54,661 nucleotides of DNA, from the NCBI GenBank assembly GCA_016200005.1, contig JACQFP010000018.1, positions 1 to 54,661 on the forward strand, written 5' to 3'. Position 1 is the first letter of the stretch. Every line of letters starts with the position of its first letter. The stretch comes from Verrucomicrobiota bacterium. GTDB lineage: Bacteria; Verrucomicrobiota; Verrucomicrobiia; Limisphaerales; PALSA-1396. The notes below the pieces were generated by a model. That model ran no database searches, was not told the DNA's origin, and saw nothing but the letters and a program-made list of their open reading frames with translations. Of the stretch, positions 14,498-22,053 are shown piece by piece. The position numbers were made by a program, and so were the translations under genes.

Positions 14498-15999
14498 TGC
14501 GTTGCCTTGGCCAGCCAGGTCTGGCGGACCTCTTTGCCGAGCGCCCAGCCGAGATGGCTGAGGTCCTGGCGATAAATAATTTTCGGCGTGCCATCGCTTG
14601 TGTCGAACACGAAGCGCGTCCGACGATAACCGCGTCCGTACGGCCCGAGGGCCGCCACGTCGGCGGTGAATTGGTAGCTTTGTGTGGTGATGTAATCGCC
14701 GGCTTCAAGCGCCGTGAGAGTGGTGGCGTTGTTCTGGCCCAGTGCGTCCACGACCCAGGCGATCGAGGTCAGCTTGTCGGGGTTCACCTGGCGATAGGTC
14801 ACGAGTTGTTGCGCCAGGTCGAGGGTGAAACCCGGCAGGCAAGCGAGCACGGCGGCGCGCGCGGTGTTCACGTTGATCCGGCCTTCAATGTAGTTCGTCT
14901 CGGCGCTCACGGTGATGGCGTTGGCGACCAGCGCAAACTCTTCCGGCTTCATTCGGCTCATGCGATAGAACTGGAGAGGGCTGGTGAATGTCGCCCTTGG
15001 CACCTGCGGTGGACGGCCGCCGCCCTGACCACCGCCGGGTGGCGGCGGCGGACCGCCGCTGACGAGACCAAGTTGTGTGAGGATCTGGCTGGCCCGCCCG
15101 GCACCGAAGGTGGCTTGCAACAGCGAAGCCAGCGGCCCGGTGGTGCCGGTGACCACGCGGATGTCGATGCGCGGCACACCGTTGCTGTAGGTGGCCGGCT
15201 CCCGGCTGTAAACGGTGACGTAATCGAGCAGGCCGCAGTCCGGGAGGCCGTTGTGGTTGTCGTCGTTTTCGTTCGGGTCCAGGACCCCATTGCGGTTCAC
15301 GTCTTCGCCGACAAGCGTTGCCATGTCCGCGCCGAGCACCAGGCGCAACTCGTCCACGGTTTCAAAGGGAGAACTCTTGCATTGATAAGCCGGATGGAGC
15401 ATGGCGTAGTAAGTCTGGGACGGGCCGGTGCCGTTGGTGTCGCGCCAGTCAATGATCGCCGACGCCAGGTCGAGGTTGATCTGTGGCATGGCTTCGAGCG
15501 CGGTGATGAGCATGTTGCTGGTGACGGTGTTCAGGTTCAGCTTCGAGGCCTCATCCACCAAGCCGTAGAAAAGGTCGCCGGCGTTGACCGGATTATTGGT
15601 GTCACGCCCGATTAACCAGAAATGCGCGTCACCTACCGGCACCGCGGCATGCGCGTACAAGGTCACGTCCGGCACCAGGCCGTTGGTTCCCCAATTCGAC
15701 AGGACGTAACGCACGTAGCGGGCGGCGCCCGCGATGGCCTGGTCGGCCACTTCGCCCGACACGCGGTTGTCCGAAGCGCGCAGTTCAAGACTCATCGAAT
15801 TCGCAAAATAGAGCGTGATGGCGACCAAGCCGAAGGCAATCCAGAGAACGATGACGAGCACGGAACCGCGCTGGTGGTGCGGCGAGGCGCAATCGTAACT
15901 GTGCACTTCCGCGACGCGGTGGAGTTCACGCTTCAGCGTGCTGCGGGACAAGCTAAAGCTTGAACTCCAGCTACGGTTTATTGGCAGGTCAAGCTTCAT
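14494..15999 (-). CDS. gspK: Minor pseudopilin GspK
   Basis: 501 residues. The prepilin-like segment is QRGSVLVIVLWIAFGLVAITLYF at about 43-66, preceded by an unusually long leader of more than 40 residues that includes the translated repeat A copy 2 (WSSSFSLSRSTLKREL). The globular part matches GspK: LELRASDNRVSGEVADQAIAGAARYV, EASKLNLNTV, INVNTARAAVLACLPGF. An EF-hand-like calcium loop is visible (DVNRNGVLDPNENDDNHNGLPD), in keeping with calcium sites known in GspK. A Pro/Gly-rich insert (about 315-335) interrupts the second half. GspK caps the pseudopilus tip with I and J. Translationally coupled to gspJ and gspL by 4-base overlaps. Confidence 0.9.
   Translation of the reverse strand: MKLDLPINRSWSSSFSLSRSTLKRELHRVAEVHSYDCASPHHQRGSVLVIVLWIAFGLVAITLYFANSMSLELRASDNRVSGEVADQAIAGAARYVRYVLSNWGTNGLVPDVTLYAHAAVPVGDAHFWLIGRDTNNPVNAGDLFYGLVDEASKLNLNTVTSNMLITALEAMPQINLDLASAIIDWRDTNGTGPSQTYYAMLHPAYQCKSSPFETVDELRLVLGADMATLVGEDVNRNGVLDPNENDDNHNGLPDCGLLDYVTVYSREPATYSNGVPRIDIRVVTGTTGPLASLLQATFGAGRASQILTQLGLVSGGPPPPPGGGQGGGRPPQVPRATFTSPLQFYRMSRMKPEEFALVANAITVSAETNYIEGRINVNTARAAVLACLPGFTLDLAQQLVTYRQVNPDKLTSIAWVVDALGQNNATTLTALEAGDYITTQSYQFTADVAALGPYGRGYRRTRFVFDTSDGTPKIIYRQDLSHLGWALGKEVRQTWLAKATQ
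15920..15969. repeat. Palindromic repeat A, copy 2, inside gspK
   Basis: 50-bp copy of the element at 12438-12487: outer arms TGGAGT / ACTCCA, inner hairpins CACGCTTCAGCGTG (15927-15940) and CAAGCTAAAGCTTG (15949-15962). It encodes residues about 11-27 of GspK, just before the prepilin-like membrane segment. Same orientation and frame as copy 1. Confidence 0.85.
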
Positions 16000-16790
16000 T
16001 GCACAGCTCCGGTGGTTTGATTGGTGCGCGGTTGGGATTCGAGGGGCACGAGCATTTCAAGCGGTTGGCGGTTGCGGTTGTTGCCGGTGTTGTTGGCGGC
16101 CAGGAGAATGCGAACGCGAACGGCCTGCGGCAAACCGGAATCTCCCATGCTCGTGTCCCACGAATCGCGCCAGTCCGTACCGTTGTAGCAGGCAAACTCC
16201 AGGCTCTCCACGTCGCCCAACAGCCGCTGCTCGACGGGTTCCTCCATGGCGGTGGCCAGCAAATTGCGCGTGACGCCGCGAATCAAGTCTTTGCCCGGTG
16301 ACGCCGTCCGGTTCGCCGGGTCTCTCAATTGGTAAAAGACTCTTTGGACGTCACCCCAAGGCGCGTCGTCGTTGATGACTCCGGTGGCGGTATAGAATTC
16401 CAGTCCACCGTTCTGAGTCATGCCGAAACCATTGGCCGCATCGCCGCTCTTAAAATCGCCGATCAGGTCACCGTTGGTCCCCGGCGGCAGCGCGCCCTGC
16501 AGGTCCCGGCGCAAAAGCGTCAGCGCTTGCTCCAGGGGCAGGGAGGCATCGAGCGAGCGGGAGGTGGTCATGCGCAAGTGCAGCGCGCCGAAAAAGACGG
16601 TGTTGATTGCCGCAAGCACGACAGCAGAAATGGCTACCGCCAACAGAACTTCAATCAGTGTGAAAGCAGGGGAGACAATTGCCTTGTAACCGCCGACACG
16701 AGCAGGCGGACTCGAAGCTACACTTTCGCCGTCCGCCTCCTCACGTCGACGGCTACGCTGTCTGAGCAGTTTCAGGTTCAGTTTCATCAT
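15996..16790 (-). CDS. gspJ: Minor pseudopilin GspJ
   Basis: 264 residues from the ATG at 16790, which overlaps the gspI stop (ATGA). The class III leader is very long: about 40 residues before SPA-FTLIEVLLAVAISAVVLAAINTVFFGA. Alanine replaces the usual glycine at -1; Glu at +5 is present. The leader contains the translated palindromic repeat B (SRRREEADGES...PPARVGGYK). No in-frame ATG, GTG or TTG that I can find lies between the repeat and the leader cleavage site, so the repeat must be translated. The globular domain fits GspJ (QALTLLRRDLQGALPP, VQRVFYQLRDPANR, DVESLEFACYNG). Component of the pseudopilus tip. Confidence 0.87.
   Translation of the reverse strand: MMKLNLKLLRQRSRRREEADGESVASSPPARVGGYKAIVSPAFTLIEVLLAVAISAVVLAAINTVFFGALHLRMTTSRSLDASLPLEQALTLLRRDLQGALPPGTNGDLIGDFKSGDAANGFGMTQNGGLEFYTATGVINDDAPWGDVQRVFYQLRDPANRTASPGKDLIRGVTRNLLATAMEEPVEQRLLGDVESLEFACYNGTDWRDSWDTSMGDSGLPQAVRVRILLAANNTGNNRNRQPLEMLVPLESQPRTNQTTGAVQ
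16686..16756. repeat. Palindromic repeat B inside gspJ
   Basis: Two 26-base arms (16686-16711 and 16731-16756) complementary at 21 of 26 positions, loop of 19 bases. The arm core is GCCGACGTGAGGAGGCGGA-like on the minus strand. It encodes the extended leader of GspJ. One arm of the same element recurs at 17190-17214. Confidence 0.82.
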
Positions 16791-17167
16791 GGCGAACTCA
16801 CCAGTGTGCTCATGCGAACGGAACAGTCCTTGTCCTGGGCGGCAAAGGCCACTTCGATCGACAGCAGTTGCATCGTGTCCTGACTCCAAGGCTCGTTGCG
16901 CAACGTCCAGCGGAATTGACGACCGCCTTCTTCCACCGTGCCGGTTTGGACTGACGTGTTCCAATTTGTCGTCACGATGTTTTCGTTCAAGATGCGCTCG
17001 GCGATCCGCGCGGCGGCGCCTTTGCGCTCGGCGACTTCGCCGGCCAGGCTCGCGACCCGCAGCCCTTGAACGGCCACGGGAATGACAATGGCCATGAACA
17101 AAAGCGCTGCCAGCACCTCGGCGAGCGTGAACCCACTCGCAGCCACCGACGCGAGGAGGTGGTTCAT
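16787..17167 (-). CDS. gspI: Minor pseudopilin GspI
   Basis: 126 residues from the ATG at 17167, giving a compact class III leader (MNHLLASVAASG-FTLAEVLAALLFMAIVIPV) with Gly at -1 and Glu at +5. The frame is open to an ATG at 17272, which would add a basic segment containing half of repeat B (SRRREEAELRR) and overlap gspH by 29 bases; gspJ shows that such leaders do occur here, so the longer form cannot be excluded. The remainder (LAGEVAERKGAAARIAERILNENI, FRWTLRNEPWSQDTMQLLSIEVAF) fits GspI, which forms the tip complex with J and K. Confidence 0.85.
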   Translation of the reverse strand: MNHLLASVAASGFTLAEVLAALLFMAIVIPVAVQGLRVASLAGEVAERKGAAARIAERILNENIVTTNWNTSVQTGTVEEGGRQFRWTLRNEPWSQDTMQLLSIEVAFAAQDKDCSVRMSTLVSSP

Positions 17168-17189
17168 CGGCTTGAATTTGCGACGCAAC

Positions 17190-17214
17190 TCCGCCTCCTC
17201 ACGTCGGCGGCTAC
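17190..17214. repeat. Half-copy of palindromic repeat B
   Basis: 25 bases matching the right arm of the element in gspJ with one difference. The complementary arm is missing, so it cannot form the long hairpin alone. It lies between the end of gspH and the preferred gspI start. If gspI starts at 17272 it is translated in the same frame as in gspJ. Confidence 0.75.
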
Positions 17215-17243
17215 AAGGACTGATTAGGCGCTTGCCGCTTGTG

Positions 17244-17792
17244 CTACTGGTTGATCTGGTTGCGAATTTCATAGTTCAAGCCATTGGTGGATCGCGTCAG
17301 CCAAAGCGTCGTGCCGTCGCGGTCGAACAGGCCCACCGCCCGCAGGCTGTTCCCATCCACGAATCCGTCCGGCAGAAAATGAATGGCCGGCAGATTGCCG
17401 TGCTTCCCGCTGGACGCAGTGATGTCGGGAAGCGAGCGGCTTGTGTTCGCGGCGGTGATTTTGTTGGAGCTGTTGGTATTGAGGACCTCAATGCGCACAT
17501 CTCTGTCGAGTGTGAAATCCACGGCTTTGGTGTCTTCTTCTGTGTAGCTCGATTCCTCTTCGAGGCCATAGGTCCGTTGTGGCGCATCAATCCAGAGTGT
17601 CATCGGCACGCCTTCCGACACCGCGCGACTCTGGCCCTGCCGCGTGAGCGACAACAGCCGGCGCGCTTCGGAATCCAGCGAACGCCCGCGAAAGAAATTA
17701 CCAAGCGGCGGAACGGCGATGGCCACAACGATGATGAGCAGCGCCATGACCGCAATCAATTCGATGAGCGTGAACGCGTGTTGGCGTCGCAT
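17244..17792 (-). CDS. gspH: Pseudopilin GspH
   Basis: 182 residues from the ATG at 17792, which begins one base after the gspG stop and gives a short class III leader, MRRQHA-FTLIELIAVMALLIIVVAIAVP, with Ala at -1 and Glu at +5. Upstream in-frame ATGs (17831, 17846) would overlap gspG by about 38-53 bases and lengthen the leader. The body (FFRGRSLDSEARRLLSLTRQGQSRAVSEGVPMTLWID, IHFLPDGFVDGNSLRAVGLFDRDGTTLWLTRS) fits the GspH/FimT-like fold. Minor component of the pseudopilus. Confidence 0.88.
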   Translation of the reverse strand: MRRQHAFTLIELIAVMALLIIVVAIAVPPLGNFFRGRSLDSEARRLLSLTRQGQSRAVSEGVPMTLWIDAPQRTYGLEEESSYTEEDTKAVDFTLDRDVRIEVLNTNSSNKITAANTSRSLPDITASSGKHGNLPAIHFLPDGFVDGNSLRAVGLFDRDGTTLWLTRSTNGLNYEIRNQINQ

Positions 17793-17793
17793 C

Positions 17794-18243
17794 TCATCGC
17801 TTGGTTTCCCAGTTTGTAATGTCATCTTCATCTCCTGCCCGGCCATCCAATCCCACCGACATCACGTCGTAGGAACTGGGGTTGTGTTTGCCGGGACACT
17901 CGTAAAGGTAATCGCGGCCCCACGGGTCTGGCGGGATCTTGTCGAGATAGGGCCCGTGCCAGTTTTGCGCGTCTTGGGGCTTTTGCACCAGGTCCAGTAG
18001 CCCGTTCTTGCCCTTGGGGTAATAACCGTTGTCCACCTCGAACGCGTCAAGCGCCGTCTTGAACGCGGAGATTTGCGTCTGGGCTGCCGTGACGCGCGCC
18101 TGTTCACCACGACCCGCAATTTTGGGATAAACAATGGCCGCCAGCGTAGCGAGGATCACAAGCACTAGGAGCATTTCAACCAACGTAAACGCCCGCGACC
18201 GATGTCGAGTGGTTTTATTCTTGAGGTAGTGGTTGCATTTCAT
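17794..18243 (-). CDS. gspG: Major pseudopilin GspG
   Basis: 149 residues, typical length. Class III leader of 18 residues (NKTTRHRSRA-FTLVEMLLVLVILATLAAIVYPKI) with Ala at -1. The body is strongly diagnostic: QTQISAFKTALDAFEVDNGYYPKGKNGLLDLV, GPYLDKIPPDPWGRDYLYECPGKHNPSSYDVMSVGLDGRAGDEDDITNW, including the acidic calcium-binding loop near the C-terminus. It forms the shaft of the T2SS pseudopilus. Placed between gspF and gspH as usual. Confidence 0.95.
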   Translation of the reverse strand: MKCNHYLKNKTTRHRSRAFTLVEMLLVLVILATLAAIVYPKIAGRGEQARVTAAQTQISAFKTALDAFEVDNGYYPKGKNGLLDLVQKPQDAQNWHGPYLDKIPPDPWGRDYLYECPGKHNPSSYDVMSVGLDGRAGDEDDITNWETKR

Positions 18244-18263
18244 AGTTCGATCAGATGGTGGAT

Positions 18264-19511
18264 TTATTTAATGTGCTCTTGCATGGTGAAAATGGGGAGG
18301 ACCATGCCGATGAAAATCGTTCCGATAAAACCGGCGATGAAAAAGAGCATCAGCGGTTCGGCGAATGCGACGGCGGTTTTCAATTCACGGTCGAGATCGC
18401 CCTCCGTGACGTTTGCGATGCGGACCAATTCGGCGTCGAGCTTGCCGCTCTCTTCCGCGACGGAAATCATTTCCAGCACCGAGCCGGGGAACAGCCCGCG
18501 GCAGTCGGCGAGGCTCGCGCCGAGCTGGCCGCCTTCCTGCACGCGCTCGATGGATTGCGAAACCGCGTCCACCAGAATCTGGTTGCCGATGGATTTGCGC
18601 GCGACGTTCAGCGCTTGCACGAGGGGCACACCGGCACCAAGCAGGGTGCCGAGCATTCGGCAAAACCGGGCCATGGCAAAATGCGCGACCAGCGTCCCGA
18701 CGATGGGCGCGCGCAGAATCAACCCTTCCCACGTCCGCCGACCTTTTTCTGACATGAACCAGCTCCGGATGAGCAGGATCATGATGGCGATGCCTACCGC
18801 CACGAGCAGTCCATAAGACCGCACGGCGTGACTGACTTGGACGATCATCTGGGTCAGCAACGGCAACGCAGCGCCGAAGTTGGAGAAGATGCTCTGAAAT
18901 TTCGGAATGAAAAACGTGAGCAGGAACACCACGACGCCCAGCGCGAGCACCAGCAGGATGGTCGGGTAAAGCATCGCGGTCATGACTTTCGAGCGCAGTT
19001 CCTTCTCGCGCGATTGGAAGTCGGCGATCTGCGCGAGCACCAGATCGAGAAAACCACCCGTCTCGCCTGCCTGCACCATCGCCACATAAACGCGTGGAAA
19101 CGTATCCGGCGATTTGGCCATCGCGTCGGCGAGCGACATCCCATCGACGACCAGATCGTGAATTTCCTTCCACTTCGCTTTGGCGGCTGGAGTGGACGCT
19201 TCCTTGTAAAGAATCACGAGCGCGCGGCTTAACGGGACTCCCGCAGCCAGCAAACTGGAGAGCAAACGCGTGAAGTTCTCCAGCGCCCGCGCGGAAATTT
19301 TCTCCGACTTGAGACGAAACGAAAAAGAACCCAACGACGATGGCAAGCTGGAATTGTTTTCAGTGGCAGCGCTTGTTCTTTCCAAGAGATTGATGGGACG
19401 CAAGCCAAGCCCTTCCATCTGCCGGAAGGCTTCCTGCCGGCCCGCCGCTTCGAGCTGGCCTTCCGCGACCGCGCCGTCGAGTTGCAGCGCTTTATATTGA
19501 AAAAGAGGCAT
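18264..19511 (-). CDS. gspF: T2SS inner-membrane platform protein GspF
   Basis: 415 residues from the ATG at 19511, where MPLFQYKALQLDG matches the usual start; the preceding 17 codons of the open frame overlap the end of gspE. Two T2SSF repeats are visible: FTRLLSSLLAAGVPLSRALVIL with TFPRVYVAMVQAGETGGFLDLVL, and CRMLGTLLGAGVPLVQALNVARKSIGN with SVLEMISVAEESGKLDAELVRIA. Three transmembrane helices: about 180-205, 230-255 and near the C-terminus (PLMLFFIAGFIGTIFIGMVLPIF). Contacts GspE and GspL and supports pseudopilus assembly. Confidence 0.95.
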   Translation of the reverse strand: MPLFQYKALQLDGAVAEGQLEAAGRQEAFRQMEGLGLRPINLLERTSAATENNSSLPSSLGSFSFRLKSEKISARALENFTRLLSSLLAAGVPLSRALVILYKEASTPAAKAKWKEIHDLVVDGMSLADAMAKSPDTFPRVYVAMVQAGETGGFLDLVLAQIADFQSREKELRSKVMTAMLYPTILLVLALGVVVFLLTFFIPKFQSIFSNFGAALPLLTQMIVQVSHAVRSYGLLVAVGIAIMILLIRSWFMSEKGRRTWEGLILRAPIVGTLVAHFAMARFCRMLGTLLGAGVPLVQALNVARKSIGNQILVDAVSQSIERVQEGGQLGASLADCRGLFPGSVLEMISVAEESGKLDAELVRIANVTEGDLDRELKTAVAFAEPLMLFFIAGFIGTIFIGMVLPIFTMQEHIK

Positions 19512-21252
19512 GAGGATTCTTGGCGGGTCTGGCGCCGCTGGTTTCGGTTTCCGACTGCGCAAAGTTCAGCGCCTGATCTTTTGTCACGCGCAAAACTTCC
19601 TCGGGCGTCGTGATGCCGGCGCGGACGAGCCGCCAGCCGTCTTCACTCAAGGTGCGCAGTCCATTCCGGCGAGCGACATCGGCGATTTCGCCGGCGGAAC
19701 AATTCTTCAGCACCATCTGGCGAAGATCGTTGTCGATGTCCATCCATTCGAAGATCGCATGGCGACCGTGATAGCCGGTGTTCCGGCATTCGCGACAGCC
19801 GACTGCTCGGAAGATGGGTGTTTCGTCCGTGATGCCGATCTGCGCTTTGATCGCTTGCGTGGTCGGCGACATGTCCGGCTGCTTGCAATGCTTGCAGAGC
19901 ACGCGCACGAGGCGTTGGGCGAGCACCGCTTCGAGTGACGACGCGACGAGATATGGTTCGACGCCCATGTCCACGAGCCGTGTAACAGCGCCGGGTGCGT
20001 CGTTGGTGTGCAGCGTGGAAAAAACCAAGTGGCCGGTGAGTGACGCCTGCACGGCAATCTGCGCCGTCTCTTTGTCACGGATTTCGCCGACGAGAATCAC
20101 GTCCGGGTCATGACGCAAAATTGAGCGCAGACCGCGGGCAAAGGTCATCCCGGATTTTTCGGAAACCTGAATTTGATTGATCCCGCGCAGTTGATACTCA
20201 ATCGGGTCTTCGATGGTGATGATCTTGCGGATGGCGTCGTTGATTTCGTTCAACGCGGTGTAGAGCGTCGTGGTCTTGCCACTGCCGGTCGGGCCGGTGA
20301 CGAGGATGATGCCGTGCGGCAGACCCAGCACGCGGCGGAACGATTTCAATTCGCGTTGGTCGAGACCAAGTTCCTCCATGCCGAGCAACGTGGCGTTCTG
20401 TCGCAGCAAACGCAGCACGACGGCCTCGCCATGCAACATTGGAATCACGGAAACGCGAATGTCCACCTCGTTGGCATCGAGGCGAATCTTGATGCGGCCA
20501 TCTTGGGGCAGCCGTTTTTCGGCGATGTTGAGATGACTGAGAATCTTGATCCGTGAAACAATGGCGGGTTGAAAGCGTTTGATCTGGGCGGGAACGGGAA
20601 TTTCCTGCAACACACCGTCCACGCGATAACGGATTTGAAATTCATCCTCGAAGGGTTCGAGATGGATGTCGGAAGCGCGCAGGTCAATTGCGTCGCGGAG
20701 AACCTGATTCACGAACCGGATGATGGACGCATCTTCAGCGTCGGCGTCGATGTTGGTGTCTTCGCCCGCTGTGTCGTCAACAACTTGAAACGAGGTTTCC
20801 TCTCCGAGCGTGTCAATCGTGTCCGCGCCCACGCCGAGGCGCTTCTTCATCTCGCGTTGGATGGCTTCCCTGGAAGCAAGGATAGGCCGAAGGTGCAGAC
20901 CCGTCATCGTTTTGAGGGCATCCAATCCTTGCGTCGCGAAGAGTCGGCTGGTGGCGACTTCAACCGTCCCGTTGACTCGTTTCAGGGGAAGCAATTCTTC
21001 TTTCAGGAGAATCCGTGCCGGAAACAAGGAGAGGAGTTCGCGGTCCGGTTCGACATCCTCAAGTGTGGTGTAAGCGAGATCATATTCCTTGGCCAGCCAG
21101 CGAAGAACGTCCTCCTCGGTTTGAAAAGTTGTCGTCCCGGGCAGGTTTTGTCGGGCCAAAGCCTCCGCATCAATGGACGACAGTTGCTTGGTCGCGGTCA
21201 TGCGATCAAGCAACTGCTTCAACGTTGACTCGTGAGTCTTGGCCTCGCTCAT
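19492..21252 (-). CDS. gspE: T2SS assembly ATPase GspE
   Basis: 586 residues. N-terminal MshEN-like domain (about 10-160), linker, then the secretion ATPase core: Walker A GPTGSGKTTTLYTAL, Asp box ITIEDPIEYQL, Walker B RHDPDVILVGEIRDKETAQIAVQASLTGHLVFSTLHTNDA with the His box, and a zinc-binding pair LCKHC...GCRECRNTGYHGR. A low-complexity acidic segment (DTAGEDTNIDADAED) precedes IRFVNQVLRDAIDLRASDIHLEP. Hexameric motor powering pseudopilus assembly from the cytoplasm. First gsp gene of the operon, with a 20-base overlap into gspF. Confidence 0.95.
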   Translation of the reverse strand: MSEAKTHESTLKQLLDRMTATKQLSSIDAEALARQNLPGTTTFQTEEDVLRWLAKEYDLAYTTLEDVEPDRELLSLFPARILLKEELLPLKRVNGTVEVATSRLFATQGLDALKTMTGLHLRPILASREAIQREMKKRLGVGADTIDTLGEETSFQVVDDTAGEDTNIDADAEDASIIRFVNQVLRDAIDLRASDIHLEPFEDEFQIRYRVDGVLQEIPVPAQIKRFQPAIVSRIKILSHLNIAEKRLPQDGRIKIRLDANEVDIRVSVIPMLHGEAVVLRLLRQNATLLGMEELGLDQRELKSFRRVLGLPHGIILVTGPTGSGKTTTLYTALNEINDAIRKIITIEDPIEYQLRGINQIQVSEKSGMTFARGLRSILRHDPDVILVGEIRDKETAQIAVQASLTGHLVFSTLHTNDAPGAVTRLVDMGVEPYLVASSLEAVLAQRLVRVLCKHCKQPDMSPTTQAIKAQIGITDETPIFRAVGCRECRNTGYHGRHAIFEWMDIDNDLRQMVLKNCSAGEIADVARRNGLRTLSEDGWRLVRAGITTPEEVLRVTKDQALNFAQSETETSGARPAKNPHASFSI

Positions 21253-21298
21253 AGTCTGCCACGCCAGCTTCCCTTCCGGCGAACGCTGCGGTGGTGAA

Positions 21299-21829
21299 TT
21301 ACAACAACCCGTTGAGAGTCGCGATGGCTTCCTGGCGGGGGGTCAAAACTTTGCGAAGTTCGGCCTGCGCGCTTTCCAGTTCGGCCTGCTTCGCTTTCCG
21401 TGATGCGACGTATTTCGCGAGCGCGGCTTTCATTTCTGCACTGGAAGCTTTTCCATCGATGGCCTTTTGGAGCGCTTCGGCTTCAGGGCTGGGTTGTCCA
21501 AAACCACCAGGGCCGCCGGGACCACCACCGCGACCACCGCGACCACCGCGACCGCTAAAGGCTTGCATGCGGGCTTCCATGACTTTTTGAACGAGGGGCT
21601 GAATCGCCTTCCACTCGGCGTCGTCCGTAACTTCAAGCCGCTCCTTCAGGCGTTGCTCCATCTGGGCCGGGTCGAAGTTGCCTCCACGGCCTCCCGGTCC
21701 TCGGCCTTGACGACCTTGGTCGGGCGCGCCCGGCGGTGGATTATCCTGTGCCACGAGCTGGCCGGCGCCCATGCACAATAAAGAGGCGACACTTGCCGTC
21801 GCCAACAATCGGTTCAATTTCATATTCAT
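21299..21829 (-). CDS. Secreted Gly-rich helical protein of unknown function
   Basis: 176 residues from the ATG at 21829, which has a good Shine-Dalgarno (AGGAG) a few bases upstream; the longer ORF start at 21883 lacks one. Signal peptide MNMKLNRLLATASVASLLCMGAGQLVAQ. Two Gly/Arg/Pro-rich stretches (GRQGRGPGGRGG and GRGGRGGRGGGPGGPGG) flank helical segments: MEQRLKERLEVTDDAEWKAIQPLVQKVMEARM and AEMKAALAKYVASRKAKQAELESAQAELRKVLTPRQEAIA. The second part recalls periplasmic LTxxQ/Spy-like proteins, weakly. It lies 46 bases upstream of gspE on the same strand and may be the first gene of the T2SS operon. Confidence 0.8.
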   Translation of the reverse strand: MNMKLNRLLATASVASLLCMGAGQLVAQDNPPPGAPDQGRQGRGPGGRGGNFDPAQMEQRLKERLEVTDDAEWKAIQPLVQKVMEARMQAFSGRGGRGGRGGGPGGPGGFGQPSPEAEALQKAIDGKASSAEMKAALAKYVASRKAKQAELESAQAELRKVLTPRQEAIATLNGLL

Positions 21830-22053
21830 GATCTCCTGCGGTAGTTTTGTTTGCGTTGATTTGTTAATGCTTACGCTGCTCACAGAATCACCAACCGTCG
21901 CCTGTAAGTTGCGGTGTGAATCGTGTTGCAGTTACGATGCCAGAGCGAAAGCGCAGTGTTTTCAACTCTTTGGGTGGAGCGCAGCGTGCAAGAGCTGCTC
22001 AGTTGCGGCACTGACGCGCAGATTTTGCGCAGCGGCGGTGTGTGGCGTGAATG

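Noticed and set aside
21884-22053. A possible regulatory RNA between the Gly-rich protein and the sulfatase
   Set aside because: Only a short GCGCA palindrome is visible; there is no T-tract or extended pairing to support a call.
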